Of a stretch of DNA of 64,000 nucleotides, positions 52,701 to 63,836 are shown piece by piece. The stretch is taken from assembly GCA_040954595.2 (NCBI GenBank), contig CM082581.2, forward strand, positions 11,098,001-11,162,000, read 5' to 3'. Made by a program: the position numbers and the translations under genes. The notes under the pieces are model-generated. The model worked only from the letters and a program-made list of their open reading frames with translations. It had not been told where the DNA came from and did no database searches. The stretch comes from Balanoglossus misakiensis (lineage: Eukaryota; Hemichordata). Position 1 is the first letter of the stretch; every line of letters starts with the position of its first letter.

Positions 52701-55700
52701 GATGTACCAGTAATTGTATTTGCGCAGCTGCTGTTGCAGAAAATACTGGCACAATGATATTTTAAGTTATTAGAACCAGGTTTTATTATTAGAATATACT
52801 AAATTAGGTTGCATTTTAAAATGCAACATGGATGTTGGCAATATAAAGTTGGCAATAACTATATCGTGATCTGATGGTTTGCCTGAGTGCCACCAGAGAG
52901 ATATATTTATGTAGGTCTGTGTCAGATGACCGAGCCCTAGTTTCGCGTCTGTTTGCCCCAGAAATAAGGCAGCAAAGTGGGGATTTAGGTATTGACCTAC
53001 CTAGGATCATACAGTGGTTTGTCTGTACATGCTTTCATGGTTATTATTGTACCTTACACTTAAGTTTAGAAGCATGACTTGCAAAACAGGTGCAGCACAC
53101 CCAAAACTAGAATCTATTGGATGGAAAATTGCAGGTAGTGTTCCTCAGTCGTGAACACTGAATCGTGGTTTGCATTGAAAAATGTTTCTCAGATATATCT
53201 CACAGTGCACTTTAACTACCTTTGCAAACAATTTATGCTGTACACAATATCATCAATATGGTTCATAATTGTCTTAACAGTGTAACAATCACCAATAAAA
53301 ATATGGATTTGAAATGTCATGAGGGGGTGTATTGACCTGCTGTATAACGCAATGTACCGTATTTGAACCAGTGCTTCAAATGTGAAGCCGAATAACCTCA
53401 ATCAGGTCAGACATGTGTTACTAAGGGAAATCATTACATGTTTAATTATAATTGGCAAAGATAATAAGATAATTGATGAACTGAGCTACAAATTGCGATC
53501 TATGCTAATTGTCTGTAACAGCAGGTTAAATGAGGAAGCTGTATGTTGTGTATGTATCATTGCTACTGTGTTACGCTGACATGCTGTGATGGTTTTTTTG
53601 AGGGGGGGGGGAATTTTAGTGGAATTTACTAAAAGATGCTTTCTAAAAAAATGAAATAGAAGTACATGTAATGAGTATTATTGGCATTGACTATGTAGTC
53701 AGCATTGTTGACGTTGATGATTGACAAACTAAGTACACAAAGCTGTGTGGAAAATTTCCATGAGGTAATGCTCTTTGTGAAAACTGATACTGCTTCAATA
53801 AGAGCCCTCCATGGCATCAGACGCATCATCATTACAAGGCATATTCATAGAGATGGGGGTGATTCTCATGACTTCCAAAATAACATTTTCCTTTAGTCTG
53901 AGATTTGCATAATCCTTCACATAAAATATTTACTGTAAAGAGTAAGGATTTAACTTCATTTTCTTGGAAAATAAGAAATCCCCAGCAGCAAAATTATTTT
54001 CAAGGCTGCAGCAACCACTGCAACAAAGAAAACATTGATTTTCTAATTTGCGGAAGAGTTTATTCTGACAATGTTGGGGAAGGGAACTGTGAGATTGATA
54101 GTTGTCACCTGTACGAGTGTAAAAACTGTCATTCACAAAGAAGTTATTGCTTCATAAAATGTAAAGTGTCCTTCCTGTGAGTTGCTGTAAGCAGTGTATT
54201 GATGCATAGAAAAACTGACAACAGGAGAAGAATTCTTATCCTACAGATAGGAAATATGGCATTTGGATTGTGGAGTCAAGACAGGGATGTTCAGCTTTTG
54301 AGGTTAAATTTACCGTTATTTCTCTGTACTAAAAGAGGACATAAACAAAACCATTATAGGAGTAATAACACTTGCAAGGAATTTGCTGTAAAGGCATGCA
54401 GAGGTAAATGCATGATATCAAATGAAATGTAAGAAGTATTTTTATCCACAGTCATCAGTTTTGATAATTGTAATTAGTTACATTTGATTGTAAAACAGTT
54501 ATGAAAGACCATAGACAAGTGATGCCAATGACATCCAAAAATCTCTATTTCCAGCTTTTTTTGTGATTTATATAACACTGCTACAGCTGATGTGAATATT
54601 GAGATGACTATCAATTCAGAGAAGTTCAATGTTCTCCCTAAGTATGTTACTGGCAGGCAATTTTAAACTCAGGGCAGTTATAGCCCTAAGCCAAGGTCAA
54701 AAACACTGGCTTTATAATGACATCAATCCAGACTGAGTAAAATTTCTCAGAGTCATCACTCTCTAGAACATTGACATCTACGTTGAGTTTGTACTACCCT
54801 GGATGGTTCCCAGTCACTGAATAAAGTCTCAGTTGCATTCATGCATGCTTCCCTAGACAGTCATTGGCCAACTCTAATGTATATTTTAATTGCCTGAGAC
54901 AATGAGAAGTTTCCATGGAAATTGTTATTTATTTAGGGTTCATCGGAATTGTTGCAGACCTCCCAAAACTTGTGCTCTTGATTAAAAACAAACTATTTGA
55001 TATTTAACTGTGAATATTTAAGAAAATTTTGAATGGATATGTGTAAATATGTGGGAAGATTGCATTTAGTAAACAATAACAAAAGATGGAATTGCAACTC
55101 ATGCAGATGTTATCGTTTTTGTCACTTTTGACAAAGACAGACAAAACATTTCAGTAACTATTCAGCTTTATAAAAAAGGAGTTTTAAATAGAGAAGATTT
55201 TTGCATACAGTTGTTGAATGAAGACTAGGAAGGTCAAGGTTATGTCACACAAGTTTATCGACCCCTGAAATTGTTTTGAATACTGCTCGGTTATTGACAC
55301 TTTCGTTTGAATTGGGAATACATATGATTACAGCATCAGGGTATGTATACATTACATACAAGACCAGAAGGTTGCTCAAGGATGATAACCTTTCAATTAC
55401 ATGTAGTACAAACTACATCAAAGTAACTGTGACAGCCAAAAAGATTCATTTTCATAGTTCTGTGTGTTCTGTACGCTTTTAAAGTCCAACGCGAGACCCC
55501 TGCTAAGTTTATTCCAAAATCAATTGTGGCTGGACACTATAAGTTGTTTTGCGAGGAATTTCACAGGAGATCCAAGGTCACATGGGATGTAGATTTGCAT
55601 ATCGTTAATTTAAACCAATAGACACAAAAGACAATTCTGAATAGCCCGTTGATTTTATACTTAATCTGTCAGAAGTAGTATCAGGATATGAAACTTATTT

Positions 55701-58700
55701 ATTTTGATGCAAGACTTGTCGGTATAACAGGAACTAGAAACAGAAAATAATGACTTTTTTCATATGCAGTATGATTTTCCATAAAATAAAAATACAAGTT
55801 TAATCACAGTATAAATGTGAAGTTCAATGTTTGTTATCTTGATAATTATGTAGCTGTAATGATTAAATTTAACCTTGGGATAAAAAGATAACTATGATTA
55901 AATCTGGGCATTGGACTCTAGGCTGATTAATGAGAGAGCATTTGAGAGACTGAATGTTATTTTTTCTACGACCTTGATAGTTGCTGGAACAAAGACATGA
56001 GAGAGTTTGCTATTCATGAAATAATCATTAGGAGTGTGCAGCTGAACGATGCACCTGCCTGTATATGACAGTGGCTTTGTACACATGAACAAAAAACTGG
56101 GCAGTGATAACAGAGCCCTCTGTTGGCTGAAACTGCCCATTGATTGTGCTAGCAAAAAGGCGAAAATAACATCAAGTAGTTTGCTGCCCTCAATGACAGA
56201 AATTTGCCAGGGATTATAGTAATGCTGTGCATCTTGCATATATAAGCATGGTAACTTTATTTAAAGAATGGCTTGAATTTTTATTATTAAAGTCATTCAC
56301 CTGTTTTGCAGTCAAAAAGCTTGAAGCTGATTTGGAAAAAGCCTTGATGAAACCAATTCCACCACCACCACCACCCCTCCCCCCACCACTGGTCCCCACT
56401 TCAACTAACCCTCTCAGGTAAGAAAAAGAACAACAGTACGACATGGCAACTATAACCTTTCAGTAATATGTTCTGCTCCTCTTAATTTTAAATATGCACA
56501 TTTTATGTTTACTTTTAGTATGCACAATGCTGATTTTTCCCCATGTATTTTTAACAAGATAACATTATTTATTTTCAAGATAAAAGATTAATTAGAAAAA
56601 CAACAACCCATGCTATAATATCTTAAGTGAATTCATCCATGGATGTGTTGAAATGATGATATGCGTAAAACCAGTCATCTGTAGCCATGGGAAATTGGGA
56701 GTTGAAGTGATAGTGTGGATGTTTATAAATTATTAGAATAGTCCACATTCTACCAGTGTTCAACAAAAAAATAAGAGACCAATTGATTGAGTTGTGAGCA
56801 CCAAGCTAACTATTTGAAGGTTTGTCTTTGCAGTGCTTTGAGAATGGCAATTACTGGCAAGAAGGGCAAACAGCCGCCTGCTTCTATCAAACCACTCAGT
56901 AAGTATATCACTAGCAGAAGTCATGTGTCCAAGGTGATGTTATCTATTGGTTCGGAAAAGCAAAACCTACTTCACTGCTATTGTCTGCTCAGTGTTTGAG
57001 GGCAGTATCACACAGGTCCAGCAGAAATGAAGCTAGAGAATCTTAACATTATACATGTATACATGTAGCCACCAGTCCATTGGAGCAAATGTCACTGTTG
57101 GTGTATGCAGATAGCAATGGGGAAGAATTCATGGTCGTCTTACCTGTTTGTACTTGGCTGTAGTGGATTGAGTATCACGCATTCACATACCAATTGGCAG
57201 CAGTTGAAACGTTGATGTAGCAGTAATACTGGTGTCTCAGTAATTGTCCTTTCTTTTCAGTGGATAGCCATCCCCATCAAGATGCTATGAAAGAAATGAT
57301 CAACAGAATCAAAAAAGGAGTTCCACTCAGATCTCATACTGTAAGTTGATTTTCTCCGTTGTTTATCACTTACTTTTCAAATTATTAAAAGAGGCTACAA
57401 TGCCTCATTGCTCAATCACATCCTTTATGATATTCTAACCATTGATATTTTGATTACTGACAGAATGGTACTGTTCCTGTCAAGAAAGACAGTCAAGCCA
57501 TTCATGAACTAGGAAGTATGTTGGTAAGTTATAAACTAAGTTGCTTTTTAAGTGAAAACGGTCAAATGATTAATGAAGTGAATTTAAAACGAGCTCATTT
57601 TGCGCAACTGTTCAATGACAACCATCTTTTGCGCATCACTACTGTTATATGGAAACTCAAGACACCATGGCTGAATTCAGTTTTCATTTGATGGAACATG
57701 CAGAACCCAATGACCTCATTTGTACACAACTAAAGTTCACCAGGTCTGCACCAGGTGTGGTGCATGTCCGGTGCATGTCTGACCAACAGGTCATGTGCAG
57801 CAATATGGCCCCAGACCTGCAGCAGTCTGCTGGATCAGACCTGCACCAGGCCTGTCCCGTCAGACCTGCACCAGGCCTGTCACGTCAGACCTGCACCAGG
57901 CCTGTCACGTCAGACCTGCACCAGGCCTGTCACGTCAGACCTGCACCAGGCCTGTCAGAACAGACCTGCACCAGGCCTGTCACGTCAGACCTGCAGCAGA
58001 CCTGTCAGAACAGACCTGCACCAGGCCTGTCACGTCAGACCTGCACCAGGCCTGTCACGTTAGACCTGCAGCAGGCCTGTCAGAACAGACCTGCAGCAGG
58101 CCTGTCAGAACAGACCTGCAGCAGGCCTGTCAGAACAGACCTGCACCAGGCCTGTCCCGTCAGACCTGCACCAGGCCTGTCATGTCAGACCTGCACCAGG
58201 CCTGTCACGTCAGACCTGTCAGAACAGACCTGCACCAGGCCTGTCACGTCAGACCTGCACCAGGCCTGTCACGTCAGACCTGCACCAGGCCTGTCACGTC
58301 AGACCTGCACCAGGCCTGTCAGAACAGACCTGCAGCAGGCCTGTCAGAACAGACCTGCACCAGGCCTGTCAGAACAGACCTGCAGCAGGCCTGTCAGAAC
58401 AGACCTGCAGCAGGCCTGTCACGTCAGACCTGCAGCAGACCTGTCAGAACAGACCTGCACCAGGCCTGTCCCGTCAGACCTGCACCAGGCCTGTCCCGTC
58501 AGACCTGCACCAGGCCTGTCACGTCAGACCTGCACCAGGCCTGTCACGTCAGACCTGCACCAGGCCTGTCACGTCAGACCTGCAGCAGACCTGTCAGAAC
58601 AGACCTGCACCAGGCCTGTCACGTCAGACCTGCAGCAGACCTGTCAGAACAGACCTGCACCAGGCCTGTCACGTCAGACCTGCACCAGGCCTGTCACGTT

Positions 58701-61700
58701 AGACCTGCACCAGGCCTGTCACGTCAGACCTGCACCAGGCCTGTCACGTCAGACCTGCACCAGGCCTGTCACGTCAGACCTGCACCAGGCCTGTCAGAAC
58801 AGACCTGCAGCAGGCCTGTCACGTCAGACCTGCAGCAGACCTGTCAGAACAGACCTGCACCAGGCCTGTCCCGTCAGACCTGCACCAGGCCTGTCACGTC
58901 AGACCTGCACCAGGCCTGTCACGTCAGACCTGCAGCAGACCTGTCAGAACAGACCTGCACCAGGCCTGTCACGTCAGACCTGCACCAGGCCTGTCACGTC
59001 AGACCTGCACCAGGCCTGTCACGTCAGACCTGCACCAGGCCTGTCACGTCAGACCTGCACCAGGCCTGTCACGTCAGACCTGCACCAGGCCTGTCACGTC
59101 AGACCTGCAGCAGGCCTGTCACGTCAGACCTGCAGCAGGCCTGTCAGAACAGACCTGCAGCAGGCCTGTCAGAACAGACCTGCAGCAGGCCTGTCAGAAC
59201 AGACCTGCAGCAGGCCTGTCACGTCAGACCTGCAGCAGACCTGTCAGAACAGACCTGCACCAGGCCTGTCCCGTCAGACCTGCACCAGGCCTGTCACGTC
59301 AGACCTGCACCAGGCCTGTCACGTCAGACCTGCAGCAGACCTGTCAGAACAGACCTGCACCAGGCCTGTCACGTCAGACCTGCACCAGGCCTGTCCCGTC
59401 AGACCTGCACCAGGCCTGTCCCGTCAGACCTGCACCAGGCCTGTCCCGTCAGACCTGCACCAGGCCTGTCACGTCAGACCTGCACCAGGCCTGTCACGTC
59501 AGATCTGCACCAGGCCTGTCACGTCAGACCTGCACCAGGCCTGTCACGTCAGACCTGCACCAGGCCTGTCACGTCAGACCTGCACCAGGCCTGTCAGAAC
59601 AGACCTGCACCAGGCCTGTCAGAACAGACCTGCACCAGGCCTGTCAGAACAGACCTGCAGCAGGCCTGTCAGAACAGACCTGCACCAGGCCTGTCCCGTC
59701 AGACCTGCACCAGGCCTGTCACGTCAGACCTGCACCAGGCCTGTCACGTCAGACCTGTCAGAACAGACCTGCACCAGGCCTGTCACGTCAGACCTGCACC
59801 AGGCCTGTCACGTCAGACCTGCACCAGGCCTGTCACGTCAGACCTGCACCAGGCCTGTCACGTCAGACCTGCACCAGGCCTGTCAGAACAGACCTGCAGC
59901 AGGCCTGTCAGAACAGACCTGCACCAGGCCTGTCAGAACAGACCTGCAGCAGGCCTGTCAGAACAGACCTGCAGCAGGCCTGTCACGTCAGACCTGCAGC
60001 AGACCTGTCAGAACAGACCTGCACCAGGCCTGTCCCGTCAGACCTGCACCAGGCCTGTCCCGTCAGACCTGCACCAGGCCTGTCACGTCAGACCTGCACC
60101 AGGCCTGTCACGTCAGACCTGCACCAGGCCTGTCACGTCAGACCTGCAGCAGACCTGTCAGAACAGACCTGCACCAGGCCTGTCACGTCAGACCTGCACC
60201 AGGCCTGTCACGTTAGACCTGCACCAGGCCTGTCACGTCAGACCTGCACCAGGCCTGTCACGTCAGACCTGCACCAGGCCTGTCACGTCAGACCTGCACC
60301 AGGCCTGTCAGAACAGACCTGCACCAGGCCTGTCAGAACAGACCTGCAGCAGGCCTGTCACGTCAGACCTGCACAAGACCTGTCAGAACAGACCTGCACC
60401 AGACCTGTCAGAACAGACCTGCACCAGGCCTGTCACGTCAGACCTGCACCAAGCCTGTCACGTCAGACCTGCAGCAGGCCTGTCACGTCAGACCTGCACC
60501 AGGCTAGTCACGTCAGACCTGCACCAGGCCTGTCCCGTCAGACCTGCACCAGGCCTGTCACGTCAGACCTGCACCAGGCCTGTCACGTCAGACCTGCACC
60601 AGGCCTGTCACGTCAGACCTGCACCAGGCCTGTCACGTCAGACCTGCACCAGGCCTGTCACGTCAGACCTGCACCAGGCCTGTCACGTCAGACCTGCACC
60701 AGGCCTGTCACGTCAGACCTGCACCAGGCCTGTCACGTCAGACCTGCAGCAGACCTGTCACGTCAGACCTGCACCAGGCCTGTCACGTCAGACCTGCACC
60801 AGGCCTGTCACGTCAGACCTGCACCAGGCCTGTCAGAACAGACCTGCAGCAGGCCTGTCACGTCAGACCTGCACCAGGCCTGTCAGAACAGACCTGCAGC
60901 AGGCCTGTCAGAACAGACCTGCAGCAGGCCTGTCAGAACAGACCTGCACCAGGCCTGTCCCGTCAGACCTGCACCAGGCCTGTCATGTCAGACCTGCACC
61001 AGGCCTGTCACGTCAGACCTGCAGCAGGCCTGTCAGAACAGACCTGCACCAGGCCTGTCCCGTCAGACCTGCACCAGGCCTGTCATGTCAGACCTGCACC
61101 AGGCCTGTCACGTCAGACCTGCAGCAGACCTGTCAGAACAGACCTGCACCAGGCCTGTCACGTCAGACCTGCACCAGGCCTGTCACGTCAGACCTGCACC
61201 AGGCCTGTCACGTCAGACCTGCACCAGGCCTGTCACGTCAGACCTGCACCAGGCCTGTCAGAACAGACCTGCAGCAGGCCTGTCAGAACAGACCTGCAGC
61301 AGGCCTGTCACGTCAGACCTGCAGCAGGCCTGTCAGAACAGACCTGCAGCAGGCCTGTCCCGTCAGACCTGCACCAGGCCTGTCACGTCAGACCTGCACC
61401 AGGCCTGTCACGTCAGACCTGCACCAGGCTAGTCACGTCAGACCTGCACCAGGCTAGTCACGTCAGACCTGCACCAGGCCTGTCCCGTCAGACCTGCACC
61501 AGGCCTGTCACGTCAGACCTGCACCAGGCCTGTCACGTCAGACCTGCAGCAGGCCTGTCAGAACAGACCTGCACCAGGCCTGTCACGTCAGACCTGCACC
61601 AGGCCTGTCACGTCAGACCTGCACCAGGCCTGTCACGTCAGACCTGCACCAGGCCTGTCACGTCAGACCTGCACCAGGCCTGTCAGAACAGACCTGCAGC

Positions 61701-63836
61701 AGGCCTGTCAGAACAGACCTGCAGCAGGCCTGTCACGTCAGACCTGCAGCAGACCTGTCAGAACAGACCTGCACCAGGCCTGTCCCGTCAGACCTGCACC
61801 AGGCCTGTCACGTCAGACCTGCACCAGGCCTGTCACGTCAGACCTGCACCAGGCTAGTCACGTCAGACCTGCACCAGGCCTGTCACGTCAGACCTGCACC
61901 AGGCTAGTCACGTCAGACCTGCACCAGGCCTGTCACGTCAGACCTGCACCAGGCCTGTCACGTCAGACCTGCAGCAGGCCTGTCACGTCAGACCTGCAGC
62001 AGGCCTGTCACGTCAGACCTGCAGCAGACCTGTCAGAACAGACCTGCACCAGGCCTGTCCCGTCAGACCTGCACCAGGCCTGTCACGTCAGACCTGCACC
62101 AGGCCTGTCACGTCAGACCTGCAGCAGACCTGTCAGAACAGACCTGCACCAGGCCTGTCACGTCAGACCTGCACCAGGCCTGTCACGTCAGACCTGCACC
62201 AGGCCTGTCACGTCAGACCTGCACCAGGCCTGTCACGTCAGACCTGCACCAGGCCTGTCAGAACAGACCTGCAGCAGACCTGTCAGAACAGACCTGCACC
62301 AGGCCTGTCCCGTCAGACCTGCACCAGGCCTGTCACGTCAGACCTGCACCAGGCCTGTCACGTCAGACCTGCACCAGGCTAGTCACGTCAGACCTGCACC
62401 AGGCTAGTCACGTCAGACCTGCACCAGGCCTGTCACGTCAGACCTGCAGCAGACCTGTCAGAACAGACCTGCACCAGGCCTGTCCCGTCAGACCTGCACC
62501 AGGCCTGTCACGTCAGACCTGCACCAGGCCTGTCACGTCAGACCTGCACCAGGCCTGTCACGTCAGACCTGCACCAGGCCTGTCACGTCAGACCTGCACC
62601 AGGCCTGTCACGTCAGACCTGCACCAGGCCTGTCACGTCAGACCTGCACCAGGCCTGTCACGTCAGACCTGCACCAGGCCTGTCACGTCAGACCTGCACC
62701 AGGCCTGTCACGTCAGACCTGCAGCAGGCCTGTCAGAACAGACCTGCAGCAGGCCTGTCAGAACAGACCTGGTGCAGGTCTGGCAGAACAGACCTGGTGC
62801 AGGTCTGGCAGATCAGACCTGGTGCAGGTCTGGCAGATCAGACCTGTGGCAGGTCTGACAGATCAGGTCTGGTGCATGGCTTGCATGTCAGACATGCAGC
62901 ATACCTGACAGGGCAGGTATGCTGCACGCATGTGACAGACCCGGTGCAGACATATCCTGGTGCAGGTCTGTCAATCTTTAGCTGTGTATGGTACAGAAGT
63001 TATTTTCACTTGGTGCACAATTTGATGTATCTTTCACTTGTTCACTCTCAAGGCAACTTTAAAGAAGAAAAGAATGGTGAATGAGACACTGGGACAAACA
63101 AGTCAAGATGGAGCTGATTCTGAACTCATGGAAAGTTTACGACGTCGACGACTCAAGACAGATGGTGATCTGACAGAAACTGAAAAGGAGGAACCAATCA
63201 GAAGGTAGTGTAGGGAACTTGGCAAATTCAAAATGGCTCTTGTGGTTGATAATTAACATATTGTCATGGTGATGGAAAAAAAGTGAAATTAATAATCTTA
63301 TTTGTGAGAACAAATCAACATGCGCATTAATGTTACATGCTGGAAGTCTATTGAAGAAGATGGATTATTTAAATGTGGCTATAATACTGGTATGTATAAT
63401 TTAACTGTTACATGATTATTGTCATGTTTTCTTTTCTAATGTTTGATGATTTCTTTCATCCTACAGATCAAGTTGTGATCCCATAATCAATGTGGAGATG
63501 CCAGCCAAAACACCAGAGAAAAGTGTGGCTACAACCGAAATGACGAAACCAGCTTCACCAGAGGAGAGTCCCACTAAAACCATGTCACCTACACCAGAAA
63601 CGGATGAGCTTTATGAAGAAGCCAGTTCTGTTCCGGAAGAACCAGCTAAAGCCAAACAGGTTGTGGAAGATGATAATGTCTATGAAGACACAGAAAACAT
63701 CGCGTATGAAAGTGTGGCTGCAGGTCATGGTGGCAGCAACAAGACTGAAGAAGAAGATGATGATGATGATGAACATATCTATGCCGGTGCAGATGAGAAC
63801 CCTGAGGAACCCTTGTATGAATTAGCCGAGAAATAA
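28754..63836 (+). CDS. SHTN1: Shootin-1, 14 coding exons, complete
   Basis: Exons: 28754-28847, 30265-30378, 30559-30653, 38927-39083, 43996-44196, 44474-44568, 45464-45610, 45917-46070, 56312-56417, 56834-56898, 57261-57340, 57464-57523, 63053-63204, 63467-63836. All introns are GT-AG and phases agree; total 1890 nt, 629 residues (human long form about 631). Shootin-1 is a neuronal clutch protein linking actin flow, through cortactin, to L1-CAM during axon growth. Residues 1-350 are coiled coil with family stretches such as AIQDYEDLEKKY, LEVEQECRKGAETYASK and ELRDQLIQS. Ser113 (KRKS) and Ser264 (KRQS) align with human PAK1 sites Ser101 and Ser249. A proline run (367-381, PIPPPPPPLPPP) is followed by a WH2-like segment (INRIKKGVPLR, 423-433). 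The last exon encodes an acidic tail with five Tyr motifs that I do not recall from vertebrate shootin. Introns 3, 4, 8 and 12 exceed 4 kb. Confidence 0.95.
30849..31338 (+). repeat. imperfect direct duplication in SHTN1 intron 3
   Basis: Two similar copies, about 30849-31001 and 31196-31338, are offset by 353 bp. The best conserved part is TCAGGACTTCCTTGTTTGCT, present in both, followed by ATGTTA(C/T)GTAACA and later AAACTCTGA and CTGAATAGCCT. Both copies begin after a pyrimidine-rich run. They may be two copies of a short dispersed repeat or an old local duplication. Confidence 0.75.
31352..31423. other. 72-nt near-perfect inverted repeat (hairpin)
   Basis: ATCTAGCT at the left end pairs with AGCTAGAT at the right end, and the arms share TGTCCACTTTGCTT, interrupted only by a few mismatches and a small bulge. 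The stem is about 30 bp with a very short loop near CAAAGTTTTGG. It lies in the sense orientation within SHTN1 intron 3. It could be a miRNA-precursor-like hairpin or a miniature palindromic transposon remnant. Confidence 0.7.
39084..43995 (+). other. SHTN1 intron 4 (4.9 kb)
   Basis: Apart from the inserted DNA transposon at 40610-41517, this is unremarkable AT-rich intron. Short frames downstream of the insertion (41571-41870) have no family resemblance I can name. Confidence 0.65.
40608..41519. mobile_element. 908-bp non-autonomous TA-target DNA transposon
   Basis: The element spans 40610-41517 and is flanked by TA on both sides (40608-40609, 41518-41519), the expected target duplication. 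Its ends are perfect inverted repeats of 24 bp beginning CAGTAAAACCTGTCAAAACC, extending to 29 bp with one mismatch. The motif AAACCGGA recurs in both orientations within the first 100-200 bp of each end, as transposase sub-terminal sites often do. The interior is much richer in CpG than the surrounding intron and has no transposase-like frame. The CAG-starting termini and TA target fit the Tc1/mariner-pogo group. The almost intact termini suggest recent insertion. Confidence 0.9.
44681..44747. repeat. (GAT)n microsatellite in SHTN1 intron 6
   Basis: A run of GAT triplets with a few TGT or GAC interruptions, about 110 bp after the exon 6 donor at 44568. Purely intronic. Confidence 0.9.
46071..56311 (+). 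other. SHTN1 intron 8 (10.2 kb)
   Basis: The largest intron. No additional exon or RNA gene is recognisable. It includes a segment near 47540-47880 with a more balanced base composition than its surroundings, a perfect 20-bp palindrome (52808-52827) and a G run near 53600. The rest is low-complexity AT-rich sequence with many short random frames. Confidence 0.65.
52808..52827. other. perfect 20-bp palindrome
   Basis: GTTGCATTTTAAAATGCAAC reads identically on both strands, inside SHTN1 intron 8. Function unknown. Confidence 0.85.
57052..57067. other. 16-bp palindrome of two TACATGTA units
   Basis: TACATGTA is repeated twice back to back in SHTN1 intron 10, giving a self-complementary 16-mer. 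Likely simple sequence. Confidence 0.7.
57813..62889 (+). repeat. 25-bp minisatellite filling SHTN1 intron 12
   Basis: A 25-bp GC-rich unit built on AGACCTGCACCAGGCCTGTC plus a variable five-base end repeats from 57837 to 62764. The span of 4928 bp equals 196 units of 25 bp plus two units of 14 bp. Main unit types differ at CACCAGG/CAGCAGG/CAGCAGA and in the last bases (ACGTC, CCGTC, AGAAC), and recur in blocks. A diverged 24-bp unit begins at 57813. From 62765 to about 62889 there are altered 25-bp units. Most units contain AGGCCT and one CpG. The array occupies about 5 kb of the 5.5-kb intron between exons 12 and 13. Long frames through it are artefacts of the missing stops, since 25 is not a multiple of three. 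Confidence 0.97.
62895..62926. other. 13-bp-arm hairpin at the minisatellite's right flank
   Basis: TGCAGCATACCTG and CAGGTATGCTGCA are perfect reverse complements separated by six bases, immediately beyond the last recognisable minisatellite units. It appears to be derived from the same sequence family. Confidence 0.8.

Noticed and set aside
56214-56444. Glycine-rich minus-strand frame of 76 codons
   Set aside because: It is the complement of the polyproline exon of SHTN1.
57649-61857. Long reading frames (855, 1220 and 290 codons) in the 25-bp array
   Set aside because: The 25-bp unit is read in all three frames in turn, so openness follows from composition. The array lies within an intron flanked by well-supported SHTN1 exons.
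57813-62889. CRISPR-like array
   Set aside because: Units are contiguous with no unique spacers, and the context is an animal intron.
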